Shown here: positions 7,851-14,529 of the stretch, in pieces
How the letters are laid out: each line of letters starts with the position of its first letter
How positions within the stretch are numbered: position 1 is the stretch's first letter
Source: Ruminococcus sp.
Lineage (GTDB): Bacteria; Bacillota; Clostridia; Oscillospirales; Ruminococcaceae
NCBI GenBank assembly: GCA_029063695.1
Contig: JAIDNR010000265.1
Coordinates: 1-15,023, forward strand
DNA: 15,023 nucleotides
Reading direction: 5' to 3'
Made by a program: the position numbers and the translations under genes
Notes under the pieces: model-generated
What the model saw: only the letters and a program-made list of their open reading frames with translations
What the model was told of the DNA's origin: nothing
The model's database searches: none

Positions 7851-9161
7851 CTAATCAAGAGGCATATCGTTTATGCGGATATTCATATCAACATCGCCTG
7901 AAATTCCTGATATTCTACCGTATGCACTCGCTTGCCATATTGCAAATGCACCTGTGTAATTTGTTTCGTCAACATAATGTGCAAGCCAAACGGGACGATT
8001 TATTTTATTTTCCCAGAAATTATCAAGAAAATTCTTACTGCTGTAAAGCATACCCGAATAACCTGATTTTTCGAGTTCATCGCAGAATGCATAAAAGACC
8101 TCATTCAAATCGTGGATATTCATATTGTATTTCTGAAAACTTCCCCATTCTTCCCAGTCAAAAGCAACGGGAAAATCAAGTTCCCTGCCGTCAAGCTGAC
8201 TGACAATCCACTTTGCCTGTTCACGAGCTTTTTCTTCGGTATTTGCTGTAGTATAGAAGTAAACACCTATGTCAAGTCCCGCATTATCGGCATTTTCAAT
8301 GTTCCGAAAATAATAGTCGTCGAGTTGAATTTCATTGTAGCAGTAGCCCATACGGATAAGAACAAATTCCACACCTTCAGCCTTAACAGCTTCATAATCA
8401 ACATTTGTCTGCCATGCAGAAACATCAATTCCGTAACTGACATTTTCGTAATTGTAGTATTCCATGAAATCAGAAAATTCAACACGAGTGTTATTATCCT
8501 CAGGTTTCGGAATTTCATTCATCACAAATACAGTCATATCCCATGAAGTACTGTTTCCCGAATTATCTGAAATTGTGACGGTAATCGGATAACTTCCGAC
8601 AGTTGTATTGTCAACAGTTCCCGTGTAAGTCACTGTGGGACTGCGGTCATAGTTATCAACAAATCCGATAATCGAATTGATGTCAAACGGTTCGCCGACT
8701 TTTGTATACGGATTCCAACCCGAATTTAATACAAGCGGTTCAGTTGTATCAACAACCGTATAGAAAATATTTTTTTCGTAAGTTCCGCCCTCATAACTGA
8801 ATACGACTTTTATCTGCTTTTCTCCGATTTCAGATGTATCAACAAGAATATCGGCTTCTGATATTTCAGTATTTGTATCAGCTATCAGGTCTGATACAGT
8901 AATTTCACTATATACTTCAACTGCATCGACAGTTGTTATAAATGCTGAATCAGGCGGATTTTTGTCAGCAGTTTTTTTGCTGACACCTGTAGTAACTGTT
9001 GTAGTTGCAGAAGTCAATACAGTTGAAGATGCCGAAGTAATACTTGTAACTGTAGAACCCGCAACTTCCGATACATCATTGTCCGAACCAACAGTTTGTC
9101 CGCATGAAGTCAATAATACTGTCATAATAAAGGTCGATGCTATAATTAAAAATTTTTTCAT
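7851..9161 (-). CDS. Lipoprotein with Ig-like domains and C-terminal GH25 muramidase
   Basis: A 436-residue exported lipoprotein expected to hydrolyse the MurNAc-GlcNAc bond of peptidoglycan from the outer face of the membrane. MKKF, a hydrophobic stretch and the lipobox LTSC give a lipidated C20. A Ser/Thr/Val-rich linker (about 25-65) follows. About 75-215 is beta-rich, with two bacterial Ig-like/DUF5011-like units; the second, from VGEPFDINSIIGFVDNYD to ITVTISDNSGNST, is the clearer. The GH25 domain fills 243-436: GIDVSAWQ (D246), IRMGYCY, GVYFYT, the catalytic FDWEEW (D335, E337) and DVDMN near the end. A weak AAGGA site precedes the ATG. It sits 32 bases after gatD and 47 before the flippase, so it is probably the third gene of the envelope operon. 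All key GH25 residues are present. Confidence 0.92.
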   Translation of the reverse strand: MKKFLIIASTFIMTVLLTSCGQTVGSDNDVSEVAGSTVTSITSASSTVLTSATTTVTTGVSKKTADKNPPDSAFITTVDAVEVYSEITVSDLIADTNTEISEADILVDTSEIGEKQIKVVFSYEGGTYEKNIFYTVVDTTEPLVLNSGWNPYTKVGEPFDINSIIGFVDNYDRSPTVTYTGTVDNTTVGSYPITVTISDNSGNSTSWDMTVFVMNEIPKPEDNNTRVEFSDFMEYYNYENVSYGIDVSAWQTNVDYEAVKAEGVEFVLIRMGYCYNEIQLDDYYFRNIENADNAGLDIGVYFYTTANTEEKAREQAKWIVSQLDGRELDFPVAFDWEEWGSFQKYNMNIHDLNEVFYAFCDELEKSGYSGMLYSSKNFLDNFWENKINRPVWLAHYVDETNYTGAFAIWQASAYGRISGISGDVDMNIRINDMPLD

Positions 9162-9193
9162 TTCCTTATCCTTTGTTCATTTATTTATCTTTT

Positions 9194-9937
9194 TTATTTT
9201 TTGATAAGTCTGTCAATCATAACCTGCCTGCACTTTTTTTCAAGCGAATCATCAAGAGCAGTAAGTTTTATCGTTTTTCCTGTCTGCCTGCCGAGACAAT
9301 ATGAAATTATATAGTCTGATATTTCAGGATTTTTTGAAAGACAAGGTCCGTGCATATACGTTGCGATTACATTCTTTTCAACATATCCCTCATGAGTACT
9401 TTTAGTACAGTTTCCGTGACCATATATCACACTTCCAAACGGGCTTTTTACGCCTTTTGTCTGTCCGCCGTGATTTTCAAATCCGACAATATCAACAGTT
9501 TTTCCTGTAAATTCAGTGCGGATTATTATGTTTCCGATACAGCGTTTTCTGCGGTCAGGCTCGGCAACGGTATAATAGTCAAACAAACCTAGACCATCGA
9601 TTTTATTGCCGTCAGCATCTTTATAATACTTTCCGAAAAGCTGGTATCCGCCGCAAATCAGGAAAAGAAATGTTCCTTTTTTGTATGCATTGACAATCCC
9701 TTTCCTGCATTTATGCAAATCGACTGAAATATGCTGCTGTTCAAGGTCTGCACCGCCTCCGAGATAAATTAAATCATATGATGAAAAATCGGGAATTTCC
9801 GAATTAATTGAATATTTTTCAATCTCACATTCAATTCTACGCATTTTACAACGATATTTCAGAATTTCCATGTTTCCGCTGTCTCCATAAAGGTCAAGCA
9901 TATCGGCATACATATGAAGAACTTTTAACTTACTCAT
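9194..9937 (-). CDS. gatD: Lipid II isoglutaminyl synthase, glutaminase subunit GatD
   Basis: A 247-residue CobB/CobQ-like class I glutamine amidotransferase that releases ammonia from glutamine for MurT, which amidates the D-Glu of the lipid II stem peptide. The nucleophile is C95 in FLICGGYQLFG and the paired histidine is H196 in TYMHGP. The LHMYADMLDLYGDSGN start and the YLGGGADLEQQ block are typical of GatD. Its ATG overlaps the end of murT by 8 bases (ATGAGTAA), and its GGAGG site lies inside murT 5 bases before the ATG, so translation is coupled, as expected for two subunits of one enzyme. Length agrees with characterised GatD. Identification is secure. Confidence 0.95.
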   Translation of the reverse strand: MSKLKVLHMYADMLDLYGDSGNMEILKYRCKMRRIECEIEKYSINSEIPDFSSYDLIYLGGGADLEQQHISVDLHKCRKGIVNAYKKGTFLFLICGGYQLFGKYYKDADGNKIDGLGLFDYYTVAEPDRRKRCIGNIIIRTEFTGKTVDIVGFENHGGQTKGVKSPFGSVIYGHGNCTKSTHEGYVEKNVIATYMHGPCLSKNPEISDYIISYCLGRQTGKTIKLTALDDSLEKKCRQVMIDRLIKK

Positions 9938-11270
9938 TTTTACCTCCGTTTTTGGAAATATAACGTTTCAATGCACTTCTTGTCGGCTGAACTGCTGTAT
10001 AATTGGCGATTACAAACTTTCGTCCTTCAGTTACTGCAAGCTCGGCAACAGCTTCGTCAAGATTGGGCTGAACAACGATATTTTCAGGATTATAACCCGA
10101 ACACTTTATTCTTACTGCTATATCATAAGCTCTCGTACCAGATGTCACAACTCTTGTAACACGCTCAAAAATACTGAAATTTATATCCCAAATCCATGAA
10201 ACGTCAAGACCATCAGCAATATTGTCATTAAGAACAAAAAGCAGTTCTTTTTCGCCCTGCATCTCATTCATCACACGCAAAGTCATATTAGCACCGACGG
10301 GGTTTTTGGCAAGATTAAGAGTAGTTTTCCTGTCGCCGAGCATAAAATTCTCCATACGTCCATTTTTTATGGTATACCCTGAAATTACCTTGTCAGTAAC
10401 TTCCTGATTTATACCATAAAGTTTTGCAATTCCTGCAACGGCAGTCATATTGTAAACATTGTAAATACTGTTAAGTTTAGGTGAATATCTGTGACCATCA
10501 GCAGAAAAAACGTGCTTTTCAAGGTCAATATCACTTGCGGTGATATATGGCTTGAAATCACCGAATCCACATTCATTGCAGATGAATTTTCCGATATGCG
10601 AATACTGATAATAGTCATATTCAAGCGTACTTCCGCAGAAAGGACAGAATCTTCCCTCAGAAGCCTCAAATATTTTTTCTGTAGCGAATTTATAGCGTTC
10701 AACATGAAAATATTTTACATTCTTATTTTTGGGATTAGCTTGTCCCAGTCGTGCAGTATTTGGGTCATCACAGTTAAGAAGAAGATTACCGTCAAATGTT
10801 TTGCAGAAACCGTTTATTTTCTGTATCAAAGTCTCCATTTCACCGTTTCTGTCAAGCTGGTCACGGAAAAAATCAAGCACAACAAGTGTTTCAAGCTTGA
10901 GCTGTGAATAAACAACAGGAACATGACTTTCGTCTGTTTCGAGAATCAGATAATCAGCATTGATTTTTCCTGATATATCACAGTATTTCAACAACATAGA
11001 GCATATTCCCGTATCAAGATTATTACCCTCTTTGTTGATAATTATTTTCTTTCCGCTTTTTTCAAAGAGCTGTGCAATACAGTTTGTTACAGAAGTCTTG
11101 CCGTTTGTACCTGTTACAGCAATAATCGGGCAGTTCACCCTGAAAATCCTACAGCATTTTCCACCTGTAAGATTCCATAGAATTATTCCTGGAAGATTTC
11201 CCGCATTTCTTTTGAAAAGCTGAAGAATACGGACAATCAGTTTTCCGAGTATGATAAGAAATGTATTCAA
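9930..11270 (-). CDS. murT: Lipid II isoglutaminyl synthase, Mur ligase subunit MurT (TTG start)
   Basis: A 446-residue Mur-ligase-family ATPase that, with GatD, converts D-Glu of the lipid II stem to D-isoglutamine at the inner membrane face. In order: a hydrophobic or amphipathic N-terminus, the P-loop VTGTNGKTS (52-60), the ETDES block (111-115), the MurT-specific zinc ribbon (C209, C212, C231, C234, as CPFCG and CNECG), an NVYN asparagine block (271-274), and the C-terminal DUF1727 domain with DVSWIWD (356-362), whose Asp belongs to the catalytic site in MurT. The start is TTG at 11270-11268: GGGAGG lies 7 bases upstream, and no ATG or GTG precedes the P-loop closely enough to replace it. 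Promoter at 11305-11333. First gene of the envelope operon. Confidence 0.95.
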   Translation of the reverse strand: MNTFLIILGKLIVRILQLFKRNAGNLPGIILWNLTGGKCCRIFRVNCPIIAVTGTNGKTSVTNCIAQLFEKSGKKIIINKEGNNLDTGICSMLLKYCDISGKINADYLILETDESHVPVVYSQLKLETLVVLDFFRDQLDRNGEMETLIQKINGFCKTFDGNLLLNCDDPNTARLGQANPKNKNVKYFHVERYKFATEKIFEASEGRFCPFCGSTLEYDYYQYSHIGKFICNECGFGDFKPYITASDIDLEKHVFSADGHRYSPKLNSIYNVYNMTAVAGIAKLYGINQEVTDKVISGYTIKNGRMENFMLGDRKTTLNLAKNPVGANMTLRVMNEMQGEKELLFVLNDNIADGLDVSWIWDINFSIFERVTRVVTSGTRAYDIAVRIKCSGYNPENIVVQPNLDEAVAELAVTEGRKFVIANYTAVQPTRSALKRYISKNGGKNE

Positions 11271-11304
11271 AAAACGTCCTCCCTTTATTTTACATTATGA
11301 AATA

Positions 11305-11333
11305 ATTCTATCACTTTTTATCAGTCTTGTCAA
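11305..11333 (-). promoter_or_regulatory. Promoter of the murT-gatD operon
   Basis: On the - strand a perfect TTGACA (11333-11328), 17-base spacer, and TAGAAT (11310-11305) preceded by TGA (extended -10). Transcription would begin near 11298, leaving about 28 bases of leader with the GGGAGG site ahead of the TTG start. It lies after the stop of the 45-codon gene, so murT need not depend on that gene's transcription. Confidence 0.85.
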
Positions 11334-11360
11334 GATAATCATTATAATTAAAAAGTACGC

Positions 11361-11498
11361 TCAGTGTTCTTTATTATAAATCTCATCAATTCTGCTGTCG
11401 ATTCTGTCAATAAGTCTGAGAAGCTGCTGCCTGCTGAGCCTGTTAACACATTTTCTTGCAAAATCAATAATCATTTTAGCTGATTTATATTCGTTCAT
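11361..11498 (-). CDS. Small 45-residue hypothetical protein
   Basis: An ATG-to-TGA frame of 45 codons. AAGGAG lies 9 bases before the ATG. The product is very charged: MNEYKSAKMIIDFARKC, then VNRLSRQQLLRLIDRIDSR, then IDEIYNKEH. The second half has a heptad-like pattern of I/L with R/D/E, suggesting a single amphipathic helix or short coiled coil; no membrane segment is evident. It sits between murT (whose own promoter begins 28 bases after this stop) and the divergent XRE regulator, sharing the repeat-rich intergenic region with the latter. I do not recognise a family. The good ribosome site and helix-forming sequence argue for a real gene, but its size keeps this uncertain. Confidence 0.55.
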   Translation of the reverse strand: MNEYKSAKMIIDFARKCVNRLSRQQLLRLIDRIDSRIDEIYNKEH

Positions 11499-11520
11499 TT
11501 TTTCTTACTCCTTAAAAAGG

Positions 11521-11547
11521 CATATTTTGTTATATGCATAAAATATG
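11521..11547. repeat. Inverted repeat CATATTTT / AAAATATG in the divergent region
   Basis: A perfect 8-bp dyad with an 11-base centre that contains TGCATA. It lies about 22 bases upstream of the small gene's ATG and just upstream of the candidate promoter for the XRE gene, so it could be an operator for either. AT-richness lowers certainty. Confidence 0.4.
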
Positions 11548-11557
11548 TACTTTCTTA

Positions 11558-11586
11558 TTTACTTTTTTGATTCTTTATGATACAAT
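11558..11586 (+). promoter_or_regulatory. Candidate promoter of the XRE regulator
   Basis: TTTACT (11558-11563), a 17-base spacer, and TACAAT (11581-11586) preceded by TGA. The -35 is weak, but the extended -10 helps. The leader to the ATG would be about 125 bases and would contain the 11644-11697 inverted repeat. A perfect TATAAT at 11632-11637 has no matching -35. Confidence 0.45.
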
Positions 11587-11636
11587 ATACTTAGCACTTT
11601 CAATGTCAGATATAAGTATTAATAATATTATTATAA

Positions 11637-11697
11637 TGCATAAATGCAGATTTGTCAACCCTTGAATCCACATTTGCATAAAATCAGAAATCTGCAT
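11637..11697. promoter_or_regulatory. Candidate operator region before the XRE gene
   Basis: ATGCAGATTT (11644-11653) and AAATCTGCAT (11688-11697) form a perfect 10-bp inverted repeat separated by 34 bases. TGCATAAA occurs at 11637 and 11675 here and again at 11535. The arrangement fits binding sites for the adjacent XRE repressor controlling its own gene and perhaps the divergent small gene. No experimental evidence is available from the sequence. Confidence 0.4.
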
Positions 11698-11717
11698 ATT
11701 TTCAGGAGTGATTTATT

Positions 11718-12095
11718 ATGACAATTTCACAAAGAATATTTTATCTTTTGAAAGAACAGGGCAAAAAGCAGAGCGAATTGTCAGATTATGCGGGAATATC
11801 AACATCTACAATTTCAGCGTGGAATAAACGAGGTACAGACCCTCCGGCAAATTTAATATCCACGATTGCGGATTTTTTGGGAGTATCTTCTGAATATCTT
11901 CTCACAGGAAAAGAAAAATCTCCGCAGTCAATTGAATCGGAACAGACTACAAATAATCAGATTAAATGTATAAATACAAGGGAAAAAGAGATGATGTATC
12001 TTTTTCGCCGATTGTCTGAACAGAATCAGGACAGAATAATCGGTCGTCTGGAATATATGGTGGAACAGGCTCAAACCGAAGAAAGTGCCGTATAA
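11718..12095 (+). CDS. XRE-family helix-turn-helix regulator
   Basis: A 125-residue DNA-binding protein. Residues about 4-60 form a lambda-repressor-type HTH: QRIFYLLKEQGKKQSELSDY, AGISTSTISAWNKRG as turn and recognition helix, then PPANLISTIADFLGVSSEYLLTG. The rest (65-125) is a polar linker and one helix-rich segment (EKEMMYLFRRLSEQNQDRII), probably for dimerisation or signal input; there is no peptidase or known ligand domain. AGGAG is 9 bases before the ATG. It is a single-gene unit closed by a strong terminator, and the repeats upstream suggest autoregulation. The regulated genes are unknown; candidates are itself and the divergent 45-codon gene. The family call is secure. Confidence 0.9.
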   Translation: MTISQRIFYLLKEQGKKQSELSDYAGISTSTISAWNKRGTDPPANLISTIADFLGVSSEYLLTGKEKSPQSIESEQTTNNQIKCINTREKEMMYLFRRLSEQNQDRIIGRLEYMVEQAQTEESAV

Positions 12096-12128
12096 ATATT
12101 GAAATAACTTTCAATCCCAAGAATAAAT

Positions 12129-12161
12129 AAAAGACGTACTTAAAAAAGTTCGTCTTTTTTT
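12129..12161 (+). terminator. Intrinsic terminator of the XRE regulator gene
   Basis: AAAAGACG-T-ACTT pairs with AAGT-T-CGTCTTTT across an AAAA loop: a 12-bp stem with one T-T mismatch, running directly into a seven-T tract. It separates the XRE gene from the Nudix-VWA-PurA cassette. Confidence 0.9.
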
Positions 12162-12200
12162 GTAAAATTATGAATATTTTGTAAACTTCATGAAAAACAC

Positions 12201-12229
12201 TTGACAAATCACAGAAAACAATATATAAT
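12201..12229 (+). promoter_or_regulatory. Perfect-consensus promoter of the Nudix-VWA-PurA-like cassette
   Basis: TTGACA (12201-12206), a 17-base spacer, and TATAAT (12224-12229): both hexamers match the sigma-A consensus exactly. Transcription should start near 12236, immediately before the two tandem dyads at 12239-12265. Such a strong promoter next to operator-like repeats suggests a tightly repressed unit. Confidence 0.92.
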
Positions 12230-12238
12230 AGAAACATA

Positions 12239-12265
12239 AAGTTAATAACTTTTAGTTAATAACTA
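12239..12265. promoter_or_regulatory. Tandem 13-bp dyads, candidate operators of the cassette
   Basis: AAGTT-AAT-AACTT (12239-12251) and TAGTT-AAT-AACTA (12253-12265) are each inverted repeats with the same AAT centre, spaced 14 bases centre to centre; AGTTAATAACT is repeated exactly. They begin about 3 bases after the expected transcription start and end about 27 bases before the Nudix regulator's ATG. The natural candidate ligand is the Nudix-winged-helix protein encoded next, which would make the operon autoregulated. This is inference from position. Confidence 0.6.
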
Positions 12266-12291
12266 TTAGTTTTTATACAAAGGTGATTAAA

Positions 12292-13035
12292 ATGAATTAT
12301 GATATTTCACAATATGACAGACCGTCCGTTGCGGTAGATGCCGTTGTATTCGGTGTTGACGACTTCAAATCCGCTACCATGGAAGAAAAAAAGCTGAAAA
12401 TTCTACTTGTAAAAAGAGGAGAAGAACCTTTCAAAGATATGTATTCTCTTCCCGGAGGATTTCTCAGAAAAGGTGAAACCGTTGAAGAGGCAGTGCGACG
12501 TGAACTTGAAGAAGAAGCAGGCGTAAAAAATTCAAAGCTTATACCATTGAAAGTATATAGCAAAACAGGTCGTGACCCTCGTGGCTGGATAATATCAGAT
12601 ACCTTTATATCGCTGACGAATACGGTTGAATTATCCACTCTTGAAAATTCCGACGCAAAAGAGGCTATATGGCTTGAACTGACATATGATTCAGATAATG
12701 ATACAATTCATATTTCATCTGACATAATAATCTCAGCAGACGGATTTGTTCTGGGAAGTCAGCTTGCTTTTGACCATGGACAGATTATTTATGATGCTTT
12801 TAAAAAATTGCAGGACGAAGTAAAATACCACGATATTATTTTTGACCTCATGCCCGAATTTTTTACAATCTCCGATTTGCATAATCCTTACAGAACTATC
12901 CTGAATAAAACTGAAACTATTCAGGCTTTCAGAAAAAGAATGATTCCGAAAATTGAGCAAACTGATTTATACGACAATACTACATCAGCACACAGAAAAT
13001 CCAGATTATACAGGCGTAAACCAAAGGAGGATTAA
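12292..13035 (+). CDS. Nudix-domain transcriptional regulator (NrtR-like)
   Basis: A 247-residue protein with an N-terminal Nudix domain and a C-terminal winged helix, the NrtR architecture in which the Nudix fold senses ADP-ribose or a related nucleotide and controls DNA binding. The Nudix box is complete, from G56 through E62, R70, E71, E74 and E75 to G77, so hydrolase activity may be retained; many regulators of this type have lost it. SLPGGF (52-57) before the box is typical of the group. The winged-helix part (about 165-235) includes FFTISDLHNPYRTIL and AFRKRMIPKIEQTD; the last residues are basic. ATG 12292 is chosen because AAAGGTG ends 6-7 bases before it; a GTG three codons upstream lies within that site. 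First gene of the cassette; its end holds the next gene's ribosome site. Confidence 0.85.
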   Translation: MNYDISQYDRPSVAVDAVVFGVDDFKSATMEEKKLKILLVKRGEEPFKDMYSLPGGFLRKGETVEEAVRRELEEEAGVKNSKLIPLKVYSKTGRDPRGWIISDTFISLTNTVELSTLENSDAKEAIWLELTYDSDNDTIHISSDIIISADGFVLGSQLAFDHGQIIYDAFKKLQDEVKYHDIIFDLMPEFFTISDLHNPYRTILNKTETIQAFRKRMIPKIEQTDLYDNTTSAHRKSRLYRRKPKED

Positions 13036-13037
13036 CT

Positions 13038-13598
13038 ATGGATATATTCAACGGAATGTTCGGAAAAATTGCTTCAGGTATGTGCAGACTTTCCATGAAT
13101 GGTGAAATTGCCGTTAAAACTTCAACAGGCTATAAGACTTATAATGTCAATAATGGCAGACTGACAAATTGCAGTAACTTTGTTTTCGATACAGGCGAAG
13201 ACTTCTTTTTCCTGATACCTGCAAAAAGAGTTTCGGCAGGCGATATAATTCTTGTCGGTGGAAAACCTAAATGTGTTGTCAAAAAAGACGGTGATATAAT
13301 TACGGCAATAAACTTTGAGGATTCCACTATTGAAAATATTATTCCCGAAAGGCATATTTTTATGGGCGATACTTACTTTTTCGGCAGGATTGTATCAATA
13401 TTCGGCAATAACAAGGGTAAAAAGGGAATGGGTAAAATAATGAAATACATGATGATTTCCGAACTGTTCAAAGACAGAGGAAATTTACAGAACAGTATGA
13501 ATCCCATGATGTTAATGGCTATGTCTGGTGGCGGAATTGGTAATATATTTGATGATATGTTTGACAATAATAACGATGATATGAAAGGAGAAGATTAA
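13038..13598 (+). CDS. Unrecognised beta-rich protein with Met/Gly and Asp/Asn-rich tail
   Basis: I do not recognise this 186-residue protein. Residues 1-125 look beta-rich and compact, with short strands such as EIAVKTSTGYKTYNV, FFFLIPAKRV, DIILVGGKPKCVV and DTYFFGRIVSIF, perhaps a small barrel or OB/SH3-like fold. A basic Lys/Gly stretch (GNNKGKKGMGKIMK) follows, then a Met-rich region (MNPMMLMAMSGGG) and an acidic tail (FDDMFDNNNDDMKGED). There is no signal peptide. AAAGGAGG lies inside the Nudix regulator gene, 7 bases before the ATG, and only 2 bases separate the genes; only 2 bases again separate it from the VWA gene. Such packing suggests equal expression and a shared complex. Function is unknown. 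Confidence 0.85.
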   Translation: MDIFNGMFGKIASGMCRLSMNGEIAVKTSTGYKTYNVNNGRLTNCSNFVFDTGEDFFFLIPAKRVSAGDIILVGGKPKCVVKKDGDIITAINFEDSTIENIIPERHIFMGDTYFFGRIVSIFGNNKGKKGMGKIMKYMMISELFKDRGNLQNSMNPMMLMAMSGGGIGNIFDDMFDNNNDDMKGED

Positions 13599-13600
13599 TT

Positions 13601-14512
13601 ATGGGTAGCGGAGCATGGAACAGAAATTCTTTTGCCAATTACAACAGAGGTAGAGGTAGAAGTCTCAATGCAGATGGCACAATCAGTGGAAATTATTCAG
13701 CTCAGGAGATGTTCAAATCAAGGGCTATTGACCCTGCACTCAATCCGTATAAGGTCATAAGGGAGTGCTGTGACAGCGAGGAACACCCGAATACAGTACC
13801 TGTTATTCTCGCACTTGATGTCACAGGAAGTATGGGCTGTACGGCGGTTGAAATCGCAAAGAAACTTAATATCGTTATGACTGAACTCTATAATAGTACA
13901 AAAGATGTTGAGTTCATGATTATGGGTATCGGCGACCTTGCCTATGACCGTGCACCGATACAGGCATCGCAGTTTGAATCTGATATAAGAATTGCAGAAC
14001 AGCTTGATAAAATCTACTTTGAGGCAGGTGGCGGCGGAAACGGTTATGAATCGTATACAGCAGCATGGTACTTTGCACTCAATCACACTAAACTTGACTG
14101 CCACAAGCGTGGTAAAAAAGGACTTATAATTACAATGGGCGACGAACCGCTTAACCCGTATCTTCCAAAACAGCCACTACAAAATGCTGTGGGTGATAAT
14201 CTCGAAAATGATATTAATACACAGACTCTTTACATGGAAACTATAAAGAAATTTGAACTCTATCACCTTGCTGTCATTGACCCTAAATCATGTGGAAGTC
14301 ATTATAAAGATGCAATCGGCAGAAGTTTCGGCGAATATCTTGACAAAAATCATCTGATTGAAGTAAATCTTGACAATATAATCAATACAATTATCAAGAT
14401 TGTAACTGATTTTGCCAAAAATGACTATACATCAATAATCGAACAGGTACAGGAAAATGAAAATCCGTTTGAGAAGAAGAAAGGATTTTTCAAGAATCTG
14501 ATTTCATGGTAA
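13601..14512 (+). CDS. VWA-domain protein with Gly/Arg/Asn-rich N-terminus
   Basis: A 303-residue cytoplasmic protein with a von Willebrand A fold, usually a metal-dependent protein-binding module. The metal site (MIDAS) begins with ILALDVTGSMG: D73, T75, S77, a variant of DxSxS. Further loops fit the fold: IMGIGDL (D112), the glycine run GGGGNGYES (143-151), and LIITMGDEP (175-183). The first 30 residues are rich in Gly, Arg, Asn and Ser and probably disordered (NRNSFANYNRGRGRSLN); the C-terminus is Lys/Phe-rich (NPFEKKKGFFKNLISW). There is no export signal. AAAGGAG is 10 bases before the ATG. It follows the unknown gene by 2 bases and precedes the PurA-like gene by 17. In comparable operons VWA proteins assemble enzymes or chaperones; here the partner may be either neighbour. 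Confidence 0.85.
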   Translation: MGSGAWNRNSFANYNRGRGRSLNADGTISGNYSAQEMFKSRAIDPALNPYKVIRECCDSEEHPNTVPVILALDVTGSMGCTAVEIAKKLNIVMTELYNSTKDVEFMIMGIGDLAYDRAPIQASQFESDIRIAEQLDKIYFEAGGGGNGYESYTAAWYFALNHTKLDCHKRGKKGLIITMGDEPLNPYLPKQPLQNAVGDNLENDINTQTLYMETIKKFELYHLAVIDPKSCGSHYKDAIGRSFGEYLDKNHLIEVNLDNIINTIIKIVTDFAKNDYTSIIEQVQENENPFEKKKGFFKNLISW

Positions 14513-14529
14513 AGTAAGGAGTGGAATAC

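Noticed and set aside
7568..8203. Long open frame on the + strand, antisense to the flippase and GH25 genes
   Set aside because: It lies opposite two well supported genes across their junction, has no ribosome site, and its product shows no family features.
11632..11637. Perfect TATAAT upstream of the XRE gene as its main -10
   Set aside because: No -35-like hexamer at 16-18 bases and no extended TG; the 11558-11586 pair is a better fit.
12283..12291. GTG start three codons upstream for the Nudix regulator
   Set aside because: The GTG is part of the AAAGGTG ribosome site that serves the ATG at 12292.
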